DNA from: G963665005 sp963665005
Lineage (GTDB): Bacteria; Bacillota; Clostridia; Christensenellales; SZUA-584
Direction: 5' to 3'
DNA: 64,000 nt
Assembly: GCA_963665005.2 (NCBI GenBank)
Contig: CAXXTQ010000001.1
Span: 434,001-498,000 of the forward strand
The translations under genes and the position numbers were made by a program. Within the stretch, counting starts at the first letter, position 1. Each line of letters begins with the position of its first letter. Shown here piece by piece: positions 43,587 to 51,517 of the stretch. The notes under the pieces were generated by a model. It was not told the DNA's origin, searched no databases, and was given only the letters and a program-made list of their open reading frames with translations.

Positions 43587-44570
43587 TTGAATTCCATAGA
43601 TAGCGATATAAAGATATTCGCGGGGTCGTCCGGAATGGGGTTTGCAAAGAAGATGTGCAAATATCTTGGTAATGATCTTGGCGACTCTGAAGTAATCAAT
43701 TTTTCTGACGGCAATATTTTTCTTAGAATCAAAGAGACTGTAAGAAACAAAGATGTTTACGTTATACAGCCAATAGGCATGAGCCCGAATAACGAATTCG
43801 TTGAAATACTTTTTTGGATGGACGCGCTAAAGCGGGCAAGCGCGAACTCAGTTACAGCAATCATACCATATTTCAGTTATGCAAAAGGAGATAAAAAAGA
43901 CGAACCGCGAGTTTCTATTAGAGCGCGTGTATGTGCCGATTGTATAGAGCTTGCCGGAGCGGACAGAATAGTAACAATGGATTTACACAGTGCGCAGGTT
44001 CAGGGGTTTTTTACAAAACCTGTGGACCATCTTTTATCTTTACCGATAATGTGCGAATATGTAAAAGGCCTTGATATAATGGATAACCTGTGCGTTGTTT
44101 CTCCTGACGCGGGTTATGCAAAAACGGCGCGCAAATATGCCGATTATCTGCATAAAGCTGTCGCTATCGGAGATAAAACAAGAAAAGGGCACGATGAAAA
44201 AGCTAAAGTGCTTGATATCATAGGCGATGTAAAAGGTAAAAACTGCATGATAGTCGATGACTTTACAGTATCGGGCGGAACACTTGTCGATATCGCAAGA
44301 GCATTAAAAGAAAACGGGGCAAAGCGTATCATTGCCTGCCTCTCGCATGTTATCGTAAGAGAAAAAGGAGTCAAGGCAATTGAAGACAGCCCTATAGAGA
44401 TGCTTATAGGCACGGACAGCGTGAAAAACCCGTACATTATAAAGAGCGACAAATTCATTTCTGTGTCGGTTGCGCCGCTGTTTGCCGAAGCGGTCTTTCG
44501 AATACACGAAAAAGAATCGGTAAGCACGCTTTTCTCAAGCGTACCGAAAAAAGTGGTTGACGAAATATAG
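43587..44570 (+). CDS. prs: Ribose-phosphate pyrophosphokinase
   Basis: Makes PRPP from ribose-5-phosphate and ATP for purine, pyrimidine, His, Trp and NAD synthesis. 327 residues: IKIFAGSSG N-terminus, DLHSAQVQGFF, pyrophosphate loop VSPDAGYAKTARKYAD and PRPP-binding VDDFTVSGGTL. The common IDD/D catalytic order in the last motif is VDDFTVSGGT. Start is TTG with GCGGGGT 6 nt upstream. Single-gene unit. Confidence 0.95.
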   Translation: MNSIDSDIKIFAGSSGMGFAKKMCKYLGNDLGDSEVINFSDGNIFLRIKETVRNKDVYVIQPIGMSPNNEFVEILFWMDALKRASANSVTAIIPYFSYAKGDKKDEPRVSIRARVCADCIELAGADRIVTMDLHSAQVQGFFTKPVDHLLSLPIMCEYVKGLDIMDNLCVVSPDAGYAKTARKYADYLHKAVAIGDKTRKGHDEKAKVLDIIGDVKGKNCMIVDDFTVSGGTLVDIARALKENGAKRIIACLSHVIVREKGVKAIEDSPIEMLIGTDSVKNPYIIKSDKFISVSVAPLFAEAVFRIHEKESVSTLFSSVPKKVVDEI

Positions 44571-44684
44571 AGCATTATGCAAGGCGGAGTTATGTTTTAT
44601 GCATAATTTATTAAGAAAAACCGCAAAATCGCTATGATGTACAGCTAATATGAAATAAAAAATAAAAATAATTGCAAAAAACAC

Positions 44685-44780
44685 TTGCTTTTTATTTTTT
44701 ATATGATATAATGTGCGTAAATAAAGTATAAACGATGACGTTTGTTTCGAGGAAGAACCTCGTGATAAACGTCTTTTTTT
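44685..44780 (+). promoter_or_regulatory. Promoter and leader terminator before the ANTAR gene
   Basis: TTGCTT (44685), 16-nt spacer, TATAAT (44707), start near 44719. A two-part hairpin follows: outer stem GACGTTT/AAACGTC and inner stem CGAGG/CCTCG with loop AAGAA, then T7 (44774-44780). It stands before the coding sequence, so it is an attenuator candidate for ANTAR control. A further small hairpin (ACAAAG/CTTTGT, 44836-44850) lies closer to the start. The remaining gap from 44571 is AT-rich with nothing else seen. Confidence 0.7.
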
Positions 44781-44881
44781 ATATATAATATTGTTAATTT
44801 GAAGCTATTAACCTATAATTAACATAACAAAAAACAAAGAGTAGCTTTGTAACCTTTGCTGCAACGATGGAGCTAAGAATA

Positions 44882-45451
44882 TTGGATAAAACAAGAATCA
44901 CAGTTGCTTTGCGAAACAAGCAGGCAGCGGAGAAAATTAAATATGCTCTGCAGCGCAGTGGTTATTCCGTCGGCAATATATGTACGTCCGGAAATGAAAC
45001 GCTAAGAAGTGTAAGGTCACAAATGCCCGATATACTGCTGATAAACTTCGATATGCCGGATATAACCGGCCTTGAAACAGCTACGATAATCGGCGACGAA
45101 AATATATGCAGCGTGATACTTTTTGTCACAAACACTCAAAAAGAGTTTTGTGTAGACCTCGTAGAAGACTATGACATTACATTGCATCTAAAGCCTATAA
45201 ACAAAGTAGCGTTACTAAGCACTATAGACACGGTTGTTCAAAACAGGCGGCGCATGAGAAAGCTTGAAAAAGAGCTTACCATGTTAAAAAAAGGCCTTGA
45301 CGACAGAAAGCTGATAGAACAGGCAAAGGGAATACTCATGAAAAGGAAAGGTATTTCTGAGGGCGAGGCATATCGAAGAATTCAGAAGATGAGTATGGAT
45401 TCACGGATAGCTATGAGAGACATTGCCAAGAGAATTATTGCGCTGGCATAA
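44882..45451 (+). CDS. Response regulator with ANTAR RNA-binding domain
   Basis: A 189-residue antiterminator from TTG 44882; an ATG 15 nt earlier lies in the ribosome-binding site (GGAGC). N-terminal receiver-like domain (about residues 5-115) with DILLINFDMPD but without an obvious phosphoacceptor Asp pattern of a normal REC; then a coiled coil (RMRKLEKELTMLKKGL) and an ANTAR domain DRKLIEQAKGILMKRKGISE...MRDIAKRI. ANTAR proteins bind hairpins in mRNA leaders and prevent termination. Next to PII and Amt genes it resembles the NitR-type nitrogen regulators of clostridia. Confidence 0.92.
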   Translation: MDKTRITVALRNKQAAEKIKYALQRSGYSVGNICTSGNETLRSVRSQMPDILLINFDMPDITGLETATIIGDENICSVILFVTNTQKEFCVDLVEDYDITLHLKPINKVALLSTIDTVVQNRRRMRKLEKELTMLKKGLDDRKLIEQAKGILMKRKGISEGEAYRRIQKMSMDSRIAMRDIAKRIIALA

Positions 45452-45471
45452 AAAATATAAGGGGTGAAAGT

Positions 45472-45810
45472 ATGAAAAAGATTGAAATGATTGTACGCCC
45501 GGAGACTATGGAAACGGTTAAAGAAATCGTGGAAAGTGTGGGCGCGGGAGGCATGACTGTATCACCGGTCATGGGATGCGGAGCTCAAAAAGGCAAAAAA
45601 GAAGTTTATCGCGGCACAGAGATGAACATTAACCTTTTGCATAAGCTCAAAATCGAAGTTGTTGTTGATGACAGTATGGTCGATACTTTGATAGAAGCGG
45701 TTGCCAAAGGTATACAAACAGGCCAGGTCGGCGACGGCAAAATGTTTATTATACCAATCGAAGACGCGGTAAGAGTAAGAACAGGGGAAAGAGGCGATAC
45801 GGCACTCTAG
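45472..45810 (+). CDS. PII nitrogen signal protein lacking Tyr51
   Basis: A 112-residue PII/GlnB-family trimeric sensor of 2-oxoglutarate and ATP/ADP. The family frame is intact (KKIEMIVRP start, GGMTVSPVMGCG, TGQVGDGKMFIIP, VRTGERG). In the T-loop Tyr46 is kept (EVYRG) but position 51 is Met (TEMNINLL) instead of the uridylylated Tyr. It is 20 bp after the ANTAR gene and upstream of the ammonium transporter, so it is best seen as a GlnK-type partner that gates the channel. Confidence 0.93.
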   Translation: MKKIEMIVRPETMETVKEIVESVGAGGMTVSPVMGCGAQKGKKEVYRGTEMNINLLHKLKIEVVVDDSMVDTLIEAVAKGIQTGQVGDGKMFIIPIEDAVRVRTGERGDTAL

Positions 45811-45845
45811 AACTAAGGCGTAAAAAAGAATACGGCTCATTGACG

Positions 45846-45890
45846 AACCGGCAAGAAAGCAAATTATAGCTTTTGATGCACGGTTTTTTT
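45846..45890 (+). terminator. Terminator between PII and ammonium transporter genes
   Basis: AACCG ... CGGTT closing stem with inner GCAAGAAAGC/GCTTTTGATGC pairing (some G-U), followed by T7. It would stop most transcripts before amt unless anti-terminated. Just after it, ATGCAT occurs twice around a 7-nt gap (45901-45919). Confidence 0.6.
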
Positions 45891-45954
45891 ATTAGGGAAA
45901 ATGCATGGGGTTTATGCATGAAAATAATTTTTTATTTTTGAAGGGAGCAAAATA

Positions 45955-47196
45955 ATGGATGCAACACTATTGGCAAAGGTAGAAAGCCTTGACACGATGT
46001 GGATGCTCGTCGCGGCGGTACTGGTTTTCTTTATGCAAGCCGGCTTCGCGATGGTTGAATCGGGATTTACAAGGGCTAAGAATGCAAGCAATATTATAAT
46101 GAAAAATCTTATGGACTTTGGTATTGGGTCTTTGCTGTTCTTTGTTGCCGGTTTCGGTATAATGTACGGCGACAATATAGCAGGGCTTATAGGGGGAAGC
46201 GGGTTCTTAGACCCGACGACAATCGCAAGCCCGATAGATATACTGTTCCAGACGGTTTTCTGCGCTACGGCAGCAACTATTGTTTCGGGAGCTATGGCTG
46301 AAAGAACAAAATTTGTATCATACCTAATTTACAGTGCAGTTATCAGCCTGGTTATTTACCCGATCGCCGGGCATTGGTTATGGGGCGGCGGCTGGCTGTC
46401 GACGCTTTCTATAGGAAGCTGGGACGGCGGAATGATAGACTTTGCGGGCTCTACGCTCGTTCACTCGGTCGGCGGATGGAGCGCTCTTGTGGGAGCAAAG
46501 CTTCTTGGAGCACGTATCGGTAAGTATAAGAAAGACGGTACACCAAACGCTATACCCGGACATAATATCACAATAGGCGCACTTGGCGTATTCATACTCT
46601 GGTTCGGATGGTTTGGGTTTAACGCGGGCTCTACGCTTGAATTATCACAGGATATCGGGCATATAGCAATGACGACCAATCTGTCGGCGGCTCTTGGCGC
46701 GATAACGGTTATGTTCATAAGCTGGATCAAATACGGAAAGCCGGATGTATCTATGACTCTAAACGGCGCACTTGCCGGGCTCGTTGCAATAACGGCCGGC
46801 TGCGCAGCGGTCAGCATGTGGGGAGCAATCGCCATAGGCGTGATAGCCGGTTTCGTAGTAGTCTTCGGCGTAGAGTTTATAGAGAGAAAGTTAAAGGTAG
46901 ACGACCCGGTCGGCGCGGTTGCGGTACATGGTTTCTCCGGAGCTGTCGGCACGCTCGCAGTAGGCATATTTGCTACAGACGGCGGATTGCTGTTCGGCGG
47001 CGGGTTCGGGCTTCTCGTAGTACAGGCGGTAGGAGTACTTTCGTATATGGCATGGACACTCACAATGGCGTATATACTCTTTAAGATCATCAAGTCTACA
47101 ATAGGGCTTAGAGTCACAAAAGACGAAGAGATCATGGGGCTTGACCTCGGCGAACACGGAAGCGAAAGTTATAATGACTTTGTCTTGAAAATGTAA
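45955..47196 (+). CDS. amt: Ammonium transporter, Amt family
   Basis: A 413-residue inner-membrane channel with 11 helices. Marks: MQAGFAMVESGFTRAKNASNII, FCATAATIVSGAMAERT, the twin His helix ending GLVAITAGCAAV and FGVEFIERKLKVDDPVGAVAVHGFSGAVGTLAVG. GAAGGGAG before the ATG. It is expressed after PII, separated by a terminator. Typical of nitrogen-limited uptake under PII control. Confidence 0.96.
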   Translation: MDATLLAKVESLDTMWMLVAAVLVFFMQAGFAMVESGFTRAKNASNIIMKNLMDFGIGSLLFFVAGFGIMYGDNIAGLIGGSGFLDPTTIASPIDILFQTVFCATAATIVSGAMAERTKFVSYLIYSAVISLVIYPIAGHWLWGGGWLSTLSIGSWDGGMIDFAGSTLVHSVGGWSALVGAKLLGARIGKYKKDGTPNAIPGHNITIGALGVFILWFGWFGFNAGSTLELSQDIGHIAMTTNLSAALGAITVMFISWIKYGKPDVSMTLNGALAGLVAITAGCAAVSMWGAIAIGVIAGFVVVFGVEFIERKLKVDDPVGAVAVHGFSGAVGTLAVGIFATDGGLLFGGGFGLLVVQAVGVLSYMAWTLTMAYILFKIIKSTIGLRVTKDEEIMGLDLGEHGSESYNDFVLKM

Positions 47197-47216
47197 TTAG
47201 AATAGCAACATTAGAA

Positions 47217-47253
47217 AAAGCTGTCGCAAGCAAATACTGCGGCGGCTTTTTTT
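47217..47253 (+). terminator. Terminator after amt
   Basis: Stem AAAGCTGTCGCA/TGCGGCGGCTTT (two G-U pairs) with a 13-nt loop, followed by T-rich sequence. Confidence 0.75.
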
Positions 47254-47330
47254 GCTATTATATTTGAATAAAATAGCAATATGTGGTAAACTTTTTTAGC
47301 CTGGTTTATATTTTAATTGGATGTGAGAAA

Positions 47331-47861
47331 ATGCCTTGGTGCCCCAAATGCAGGTATGAATATAATGACGGATTTACAAAGTGCAGCGATTGCGGTGCTG
47401 TTCTTGTAGATGAATTAGATTTAAGCAGCAAAGAGCAAAAAAGGGCGCAAGAGGGCAAACCTTTGGAAAAAGTGCAAAGAAGCTCTGAAGATTATGACGA
47501 GGTTTTTCTTATAAATACAGATAATGCCGTAGAATTATCTTATATTACTTCTATGTTTAAAGACGAAGAAATAAAATATCGTATTGCGGATGAAAGCTCA
47601 GGAGGATATTTACAAATACTGCACGGTAAAAGTTTTTTCGGCAAAAATATATTTGTTGATAAAGAGAGTTATGATAAAGCTATAGAAATTCTTCAATCAT
47701 TAGAAGACTTCCAAATGATGAGCGAAAAACAAACAGAAATAGATTATGGAAAAAGAAAAAAATACACATTAGTAAAAATAATAATTTGGGGATTTTTGGG
47801 TCCATCTTTTTTGGGAATACTTTTTGGTATAATATATTTAATAATTGATATATTAAAGTAG
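47331..47861 (+). CDS. Zinc-ribbon protein with DUF2007-like domain and membrane helix
   Basis: A 176-residue protein starting MPWCPKCRYEYNDGFTKCSDCG, a Cx2C-x12-Cx2C zinc ribbon. ATG 47331 is preferred because GGATGTGAG precedes it. The middle (about residues 50-115) resembles the DUF2007 signal-transduction-like domain (ELSYITSMFKDEEIKYRI) and one hydrophobic helix ends the protein. Function unknown. It has its own terminator. Confidence 0.75.
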   Translation: MPWCPKCRYEYNDGFTKCSDCGAVLVDELDLSSKEQKRAQEGKPLEKVQRSSEDYDEVFLINTDNAVELSYITSMFKDEEIKYRIADESSGGYLQILHGKSFFGKNIFVDKESYDKAIEILQSLEDFQMMSEKQTEIDYGKRKKYTLVKIIIWGFLGPSFLGILFGIIYLIIDILK

Positions 47862-47895
47862 AAAAAAGAAATATCTTATTTATTTATAATTGACG

Positions 47896-47922
47896 GAGCT
47901 TTTAAAAGAAGGCTCTTTTTTT
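47896..47922 (+). terminator. Terminator of the zinc-ribbon gene
   Basis: GAGC/GCTC stem extended by T-A pairs, then T7. Confidence 0.65.
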
Positions 47923-47987
47923 GTCTATGTGCAAAAAACAATATTTATGGTATGATAATGTCCGATTAAAAGGTCAGGAATATAGAA

Positions 47988-49334
47988 ATGGACTACTATA
48001 AAGATACAATATACGCGCCGGCCAGCCCGAGCGGCGGGGCGGTATGCGTGATACGGATAAGCGGAGAAGCCGCGCACAGCGTTTTAGATGCGGTTTTTTG
48101 CCGCAAAGCAAAAGATATGGCGCACGCCACGCTTTACCACGGGAGTATAGAACAAAACGGCAAAGTTATTGACGACGTTATGGCGACAAAATTCTTCGCG
48201 CCCAAATCTTTTACGGGCGAGAATATGGCCGAGATACACTGCCACGGCGGAAGAGTTAGCATCGCGGGCGTGCTTGGCGCACTTTCTAAAAGCGGCGCAA
48301 GGCTTGCAGACCCCGGAGAGTTTACAAAGCGCGCGTTTTTGCAAGGAAAGATGGACCTTTCGGCGGCGGGCGCCGTCATGGAGCTTATAGAGGCACATTC
48401 GAGCGCGGGGGCGAGCGCGGCACTGCGCCAGCTCTCGGGCGGGCTTTTCGATAAAATCACGGCAGTTCAAAACGCTCTTACAGACGCGCTGTCCATTATT
48501 GAAGCAGGCATAGAATATCCCGAAGACGATATTGAAGCGGATATAAAAAAAGACGCAATGCCGCGATTAGAGTTTGCGATAGCAGAGATAGAAAAAATTG
48601 AAGATACCTTTTCTTCGGGCAGAATGCTAAGAGAAGGTTACAGCGTTGTAATAACAGGTAGGCCGAATGTAGGTAAATCTTCGCTGTTTAACATGCTTTT
48701 AAACAAGGACAGGGCGATAGTTACAAGTGTTCCTGGAACTACGAGAGATTCTGTTGACGACAGTATAATAAAAAACGGCGTGCCGATAAAGCTTATAGAT
48801 ACAGCAGGGCTTCGCAAAGGCGGGGACGAAGCGGAAAAGATGGGCATAGAGCGGGCGCAAAACGCCGCGAAAGATGCCGATATGACGCTTTTTGTTATTG
48901 ACAGCTCAAAAGGCATAACGCAGGAAGACAAGAATATATTCGCTACTCTGGGGAAAAATGTGCTAGTCGTGCTCAATAAAAGCGATTTGCCGCAAAAAGT
49001 GACGATAGACGAAGCAAAAAGCACATTCTGCAAAAACGCCGTGTTCGTTTGCGCGATATCAGGCGAAGGCAGGCAGGAGCTTATGTCGTACATAAACCCG
49101 CCGCAGATAAGCGAAGCGGAAGACGTTGTCATAACGAGCGAGAGGCATGCGAAAATTCTCGGCGATGCAGAAAATAGCCTGAAAGCGGCTATGGGCGCTT
49201 TTGATTCGGCAGACCTCGACTGCGTCACCATAGACATAAAGGATGCTTGGGACAGTTTGGGAGAGATAACGGGCGTTACCGTAACGCAGGAAATAATAGA
49301 TAATATATTCGACAGATTTTGTTTGGGGAAATAG
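47988..49334 (+). CDS. mnmE: tRNA wobble-uridine modification GTPase MnmE
   Basis: With MnmG it makes cmnm5U at tRNA position 34. 448 residues: N-terminal tetrahydrofolate-binding domain, helical domain with an inserted G domain (GRPNVGKSSLFN, DTAGLR, LNKSD) and the C-terminal FCLGK motif whose Cys is characteristic. AGGTCAGGA lies before the ATG. It is 3 bp from mnmG. In many Bacillota this pair sits next to the origin. Confidence 0.97.
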   Translation: MDYYKDTIYAPASPSGGAVCVIRISGEAAHSVLDAVFCRKAKDMAHATLYHGSIEQNGKVIDDVMATKFFAPKSFTGENMAEIHCHGGRVSIAGVLGALSKSGARLADPGEFTKRAFLQGKMDLSAAGAVMELIEAHSSAGASAALRQLSGGLFDKITAVQNALTDALSIIEAGIEYPEDDIEADIKKDAMPRLEFAIAEIEKIEDTFSSGRMLREGYSVVITGRPNVGKSSLFNMLLNKDRAIVTSVPGTTRDSVDDSIIKNGVPIKLIDTAGLRKGGDEAEKMGIERAQNAAKDADMTLFVIDSSKGITQEDKNIFATLGKNVLVVLNKSDLPQKVTIDEAKSTFCKNAVFVCAISGEGRQELMSYINPPQISEAEDVVITSERHAKILGDAENSLKAAMGAFDSADLDCVTIDIKDAWDSLGEITGVTVTQEIIDNIFDRFCLGK

Positions 49335-49337
49335 GGC

Positions 49338-51194
49338 ATGGCGTACAACAGCGGAAAATATGATGTGGTAGTAGTGGGAGCGGGGCACGCAGGGTGCGAA
49401 GCGGCGCTTGCCTGCGCGCGCCTGGGGAAAAAGACGCTTCTTTTGACTATCAATCTTGACGGCATCGCGCTTATGGCTTGCAACCCTTCTATAGGCGGTA
49501 CTAGCAAAGGGCATTTGGTAAGAGAAATTGACGCGCTCGGCGGGCAGATGGGCCTAACGGCAGACGCCGCTTATATGCAGATAAAAATGCTCAACACTTC
49601 AAAAGGCGCTGCGGTACAGTCGCTCCGGTCACAGCAGGATAAAAAGCTTTACCAGCAGAACATGAAATGGACGCTTGAGAACACGGACAATCTTCATCTG
49701 GTGACGGCAGAAGTAAGCCGTGTATATGAAAAAAACGGGCGCGTTACGGGAGTGGAAACGACGCTCGGCGCGAAATACGATGCAAAAGCGGTTGTGCTCT
49801 GCACGGGCGTTTATCTTAAAGGCAAGGTTATTATAGGAGAACACAGCGTATCGTCCGGGCCTTCGGGGCTTTTTCCTGCCGATAATCTTAACCTTTGCGA
49901 ACTTGGGCTTGCTATCCAGCGTTTTAAAACGGGTACGCCTGCAAGGGTAGATAAACGAAGCATTGATTTTTCTAAGACGATACCGCAGTACGGTGACGAT
50001 GAACCGCAGTATTTCTCTTTTATGACAAAGGGAACGCCTAAAGAGCAGTATCCCTGCTATCTAACTTACACTAACCAAAAGACACACGATATCATTCGTG
50101 CTAACATACACAGAAGCCCGCTTTTCAGCGGAGGGATTGACGGTACGGGGCCGCGGTACTGCCCGTCTATAGAAGATAAGGTAGTAAAGTTCCCCGATAA
50201 AGAGCGGCATCAGGTTTTTATTGAGCCGGAAGGCATGTGCACAAACGAAATGTATGTGCAGGGCATGAGCTCGTCATTGCCCGAAGAAGTACAGAAAGAA
50301 ATGTACGCTACCGTTCCTGGGCTTGAAAACGTGGTGTTTATGCGCACGGCTTACGCCATAGAATACGATTGCATTGACCCGCTCCAGCTAAAAGCGTCGC
50401 TCGAGATAAAGAGCGTAAAAGGGCTTTTTTGCGCGGGGCAGATAAACGGCACATCGGGTTATGAAGAAGCGGCGGCGCAGGGTATTGTTTCAGGCATAAA
50501 CGCCGTGCAATATATAAAAGGCGAAGAGCCGCTTATACTCTCGCGAAGCGACGCATACGCAGGTGTGCTTATAGACGATCTTGTGACAAAAGGCACAACC
50601 GAGCCATACCGAATGATGACGGCAAGAGCGGAATATCGACTTTTACTGCGGCAGGATAACGCCGACATGCGGCTGACAGAAATGGGCAGGCGCGTCGGGC
50701 TGGTGACGGACGATAGATATGACGCTTTTTGTAAAAAAAGAGACGCTATACAAGAAGAGATAAAGCGGCTCGGCTCTCTAAATGTTGATATGAAAAAAGC
50801 GAACGTTATGCTGAGAAAAAAAGAACTGCCCGAGTTAAAGGCGCCGATAAAAGCGGCAAAACTTTTAACGCGCCAGGGTATAGCTTATAAAGACATAATA
50901 GAACTGGGCGCAAATGAGCTGCCCAAAGACATAGAGTTCTGCGTTGAAACTAACATAAAGTACGAAGGTTATATAAAAAAACAGAAAAGCCAGGTAGACA
51001 AATACGCCTCACTGGAGAGAAAAAAGCTGCCCGAAAGTTTTGACTACTCAACTATAAAGGGCATAAGGCTTGAGGCGGCGGCGAAACTTGGCAAAATTCA
51101 GCCCGAGACGATAGGGCAGGCTATGCGCATATCCGGCGTATCGCCCGCCGATATATCGGTGCTTACTGTATACTTTAGCGGACGCAAAAAATAA
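49338..51194 (+). CDS. mnmG: tRNA modification flavoprotein MnmG
   Basis: FAD/NADH partner of MnmE. 618 residues: GAGHAGCEAALACARLG FAD fold at the N-terminus, CNPSIGGTSKGHLVREIDALGG, the GSPRYCPSIEDK-type segment GPRYCPSIEDK, FVEPEGM-type catalytic region and the C-terminal helical tRNA-binding domain ending SGVSPADISVL. GGGGAAATAGGGC before the ATG. Followed by dispersed repeat elements. Confidence 0.97.
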   Translation: MAYNSGKYDVVVVGAGHAGCEAALACARLGKKTLLLTINLDGIALMACNPSIGGTSKGHLVREIDALGGQMGLTADAAYMQIKMLNTSKGAAVQSLRSQQDKKLYQQNMKWTLENTDNLHLVTAEVSRVYEKNGRVTGVETTLGAKYDAKAVVLCTGVYLKGKVIIGEHSVSSGPSGLFPADNLNLCELGLAIQRFKTGTPARVDKRSIDFSKTIPQYGDDEPQYFSFMTKGTPKEQYPCYLTYTNQKTHDIIRANIHRSPLFSGGIDGTGPRYCPSIEDKVVKFPDKERHQVFIEPEGMCTNEMYVQGMSSSLPEEVQKEMYATVPGLENVVFMRTAYAIEYDCIDPLQLKASLEIKSVKGLFCAGQINGTSGYEEAAAQGIVSGINAVQYIKGEEPLILSRSDAYAGVLIDDLVTKGTTEPYRMMTARAEYRLLLRQDNADMRLTEMGRRVGLVTDDRYDAFCKKRDAIQEEIKRLGSLNVDMKKANVMLRKKELPELKAPIKAAKLLTRQGIAYKDIIELGANELPKDIEFCVETNIKYEGYIKKQKSQVDKYASLERKKLPESFDYSTIKGIRLEAAAKLGKIQPETIGQAMRISGVSPADISVLTVYFSGRKK

Positions 51195-51208
51195 ACAATG
51201 GTACTTTT

Positions 51209-51286
51209 ACGAGGGCGCCGCCCTCGTGCACCCGCTTCTTTTCTTTAAGAAAAGAAGCAAAAGATAGCCTTTATAAAGGCATCTTT
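51209..51286 (+). repeat. Dispersed three-hairpin repeat, element B, copy 2
   Basis: Near copy of 33113-33196: hairpin ACGAGGGC/GCCCTCGT, the 12-bp arms GCTTCTTTTCTT/AAGAAAAGAAGC, and GCCTTTATAAAGGC. It starts 15 bp after the mnmG stop. The T run after the third hairpin is shorter than in copy 1. Confidence 0.85.
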
Positions 51287-51327
51287 ATGTGTTTTCGTAA
51301 GACTTGATATAAAGCTAAAACTTGAAC

Positions 51328-51445
51328 AAACAACCTGCCTTTCATCTGGCTTTGCCAGTGAAAGGTGATGGTAATTCTAAAAATCTACGTACAAGCGCCC
51401 CGCCGACTGTGCCAAAGGCCAGAGGCGGGGCAAGACCCGATGACA
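51328..51445 (-). repeat. Dispersed hairpin repeat, element A, copy 2 (inverted)
   Basis: Reverse complement of 32346-32459 with small differences, containing the same ACCTTTCA/TGAAAGGT hairpin and GC-rich hairpin. It lies between element B and tilS. Together the repeats fill most of the 323-bp gap; the rest is the tilS promoter. Confidence 0.85.
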
Positions 51446-51481
51446 AATGTGAATTTGGTATCGGAAGGGCAGAGCCATAAC

Positions 51482-51510
51482 TTGCGGCAAATAGGTATTA
51501 TTGTTAAAAT
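51482..51510 (+). promoter_or_regulatory. Predicted leaderless promoter of tilS
   Basis: TTGCGG, 17-nt spacer, TAAAAT (51505-51510). The start point would be at 51517-51518, the A of the tilS ATG. No Shine-Dalgarno lies within 15 nt. Confidence 0.55.
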
Positions 51511-51517
51511 AGCATAT

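Noticed and set aside
51365..51517. N-terminal extension of TilS by 51 residues
   Set aside because: The DNA is the inverted element A repeat; the normal TilS start MEKQIL at 51518 and the promoter position make the extension non-coding.
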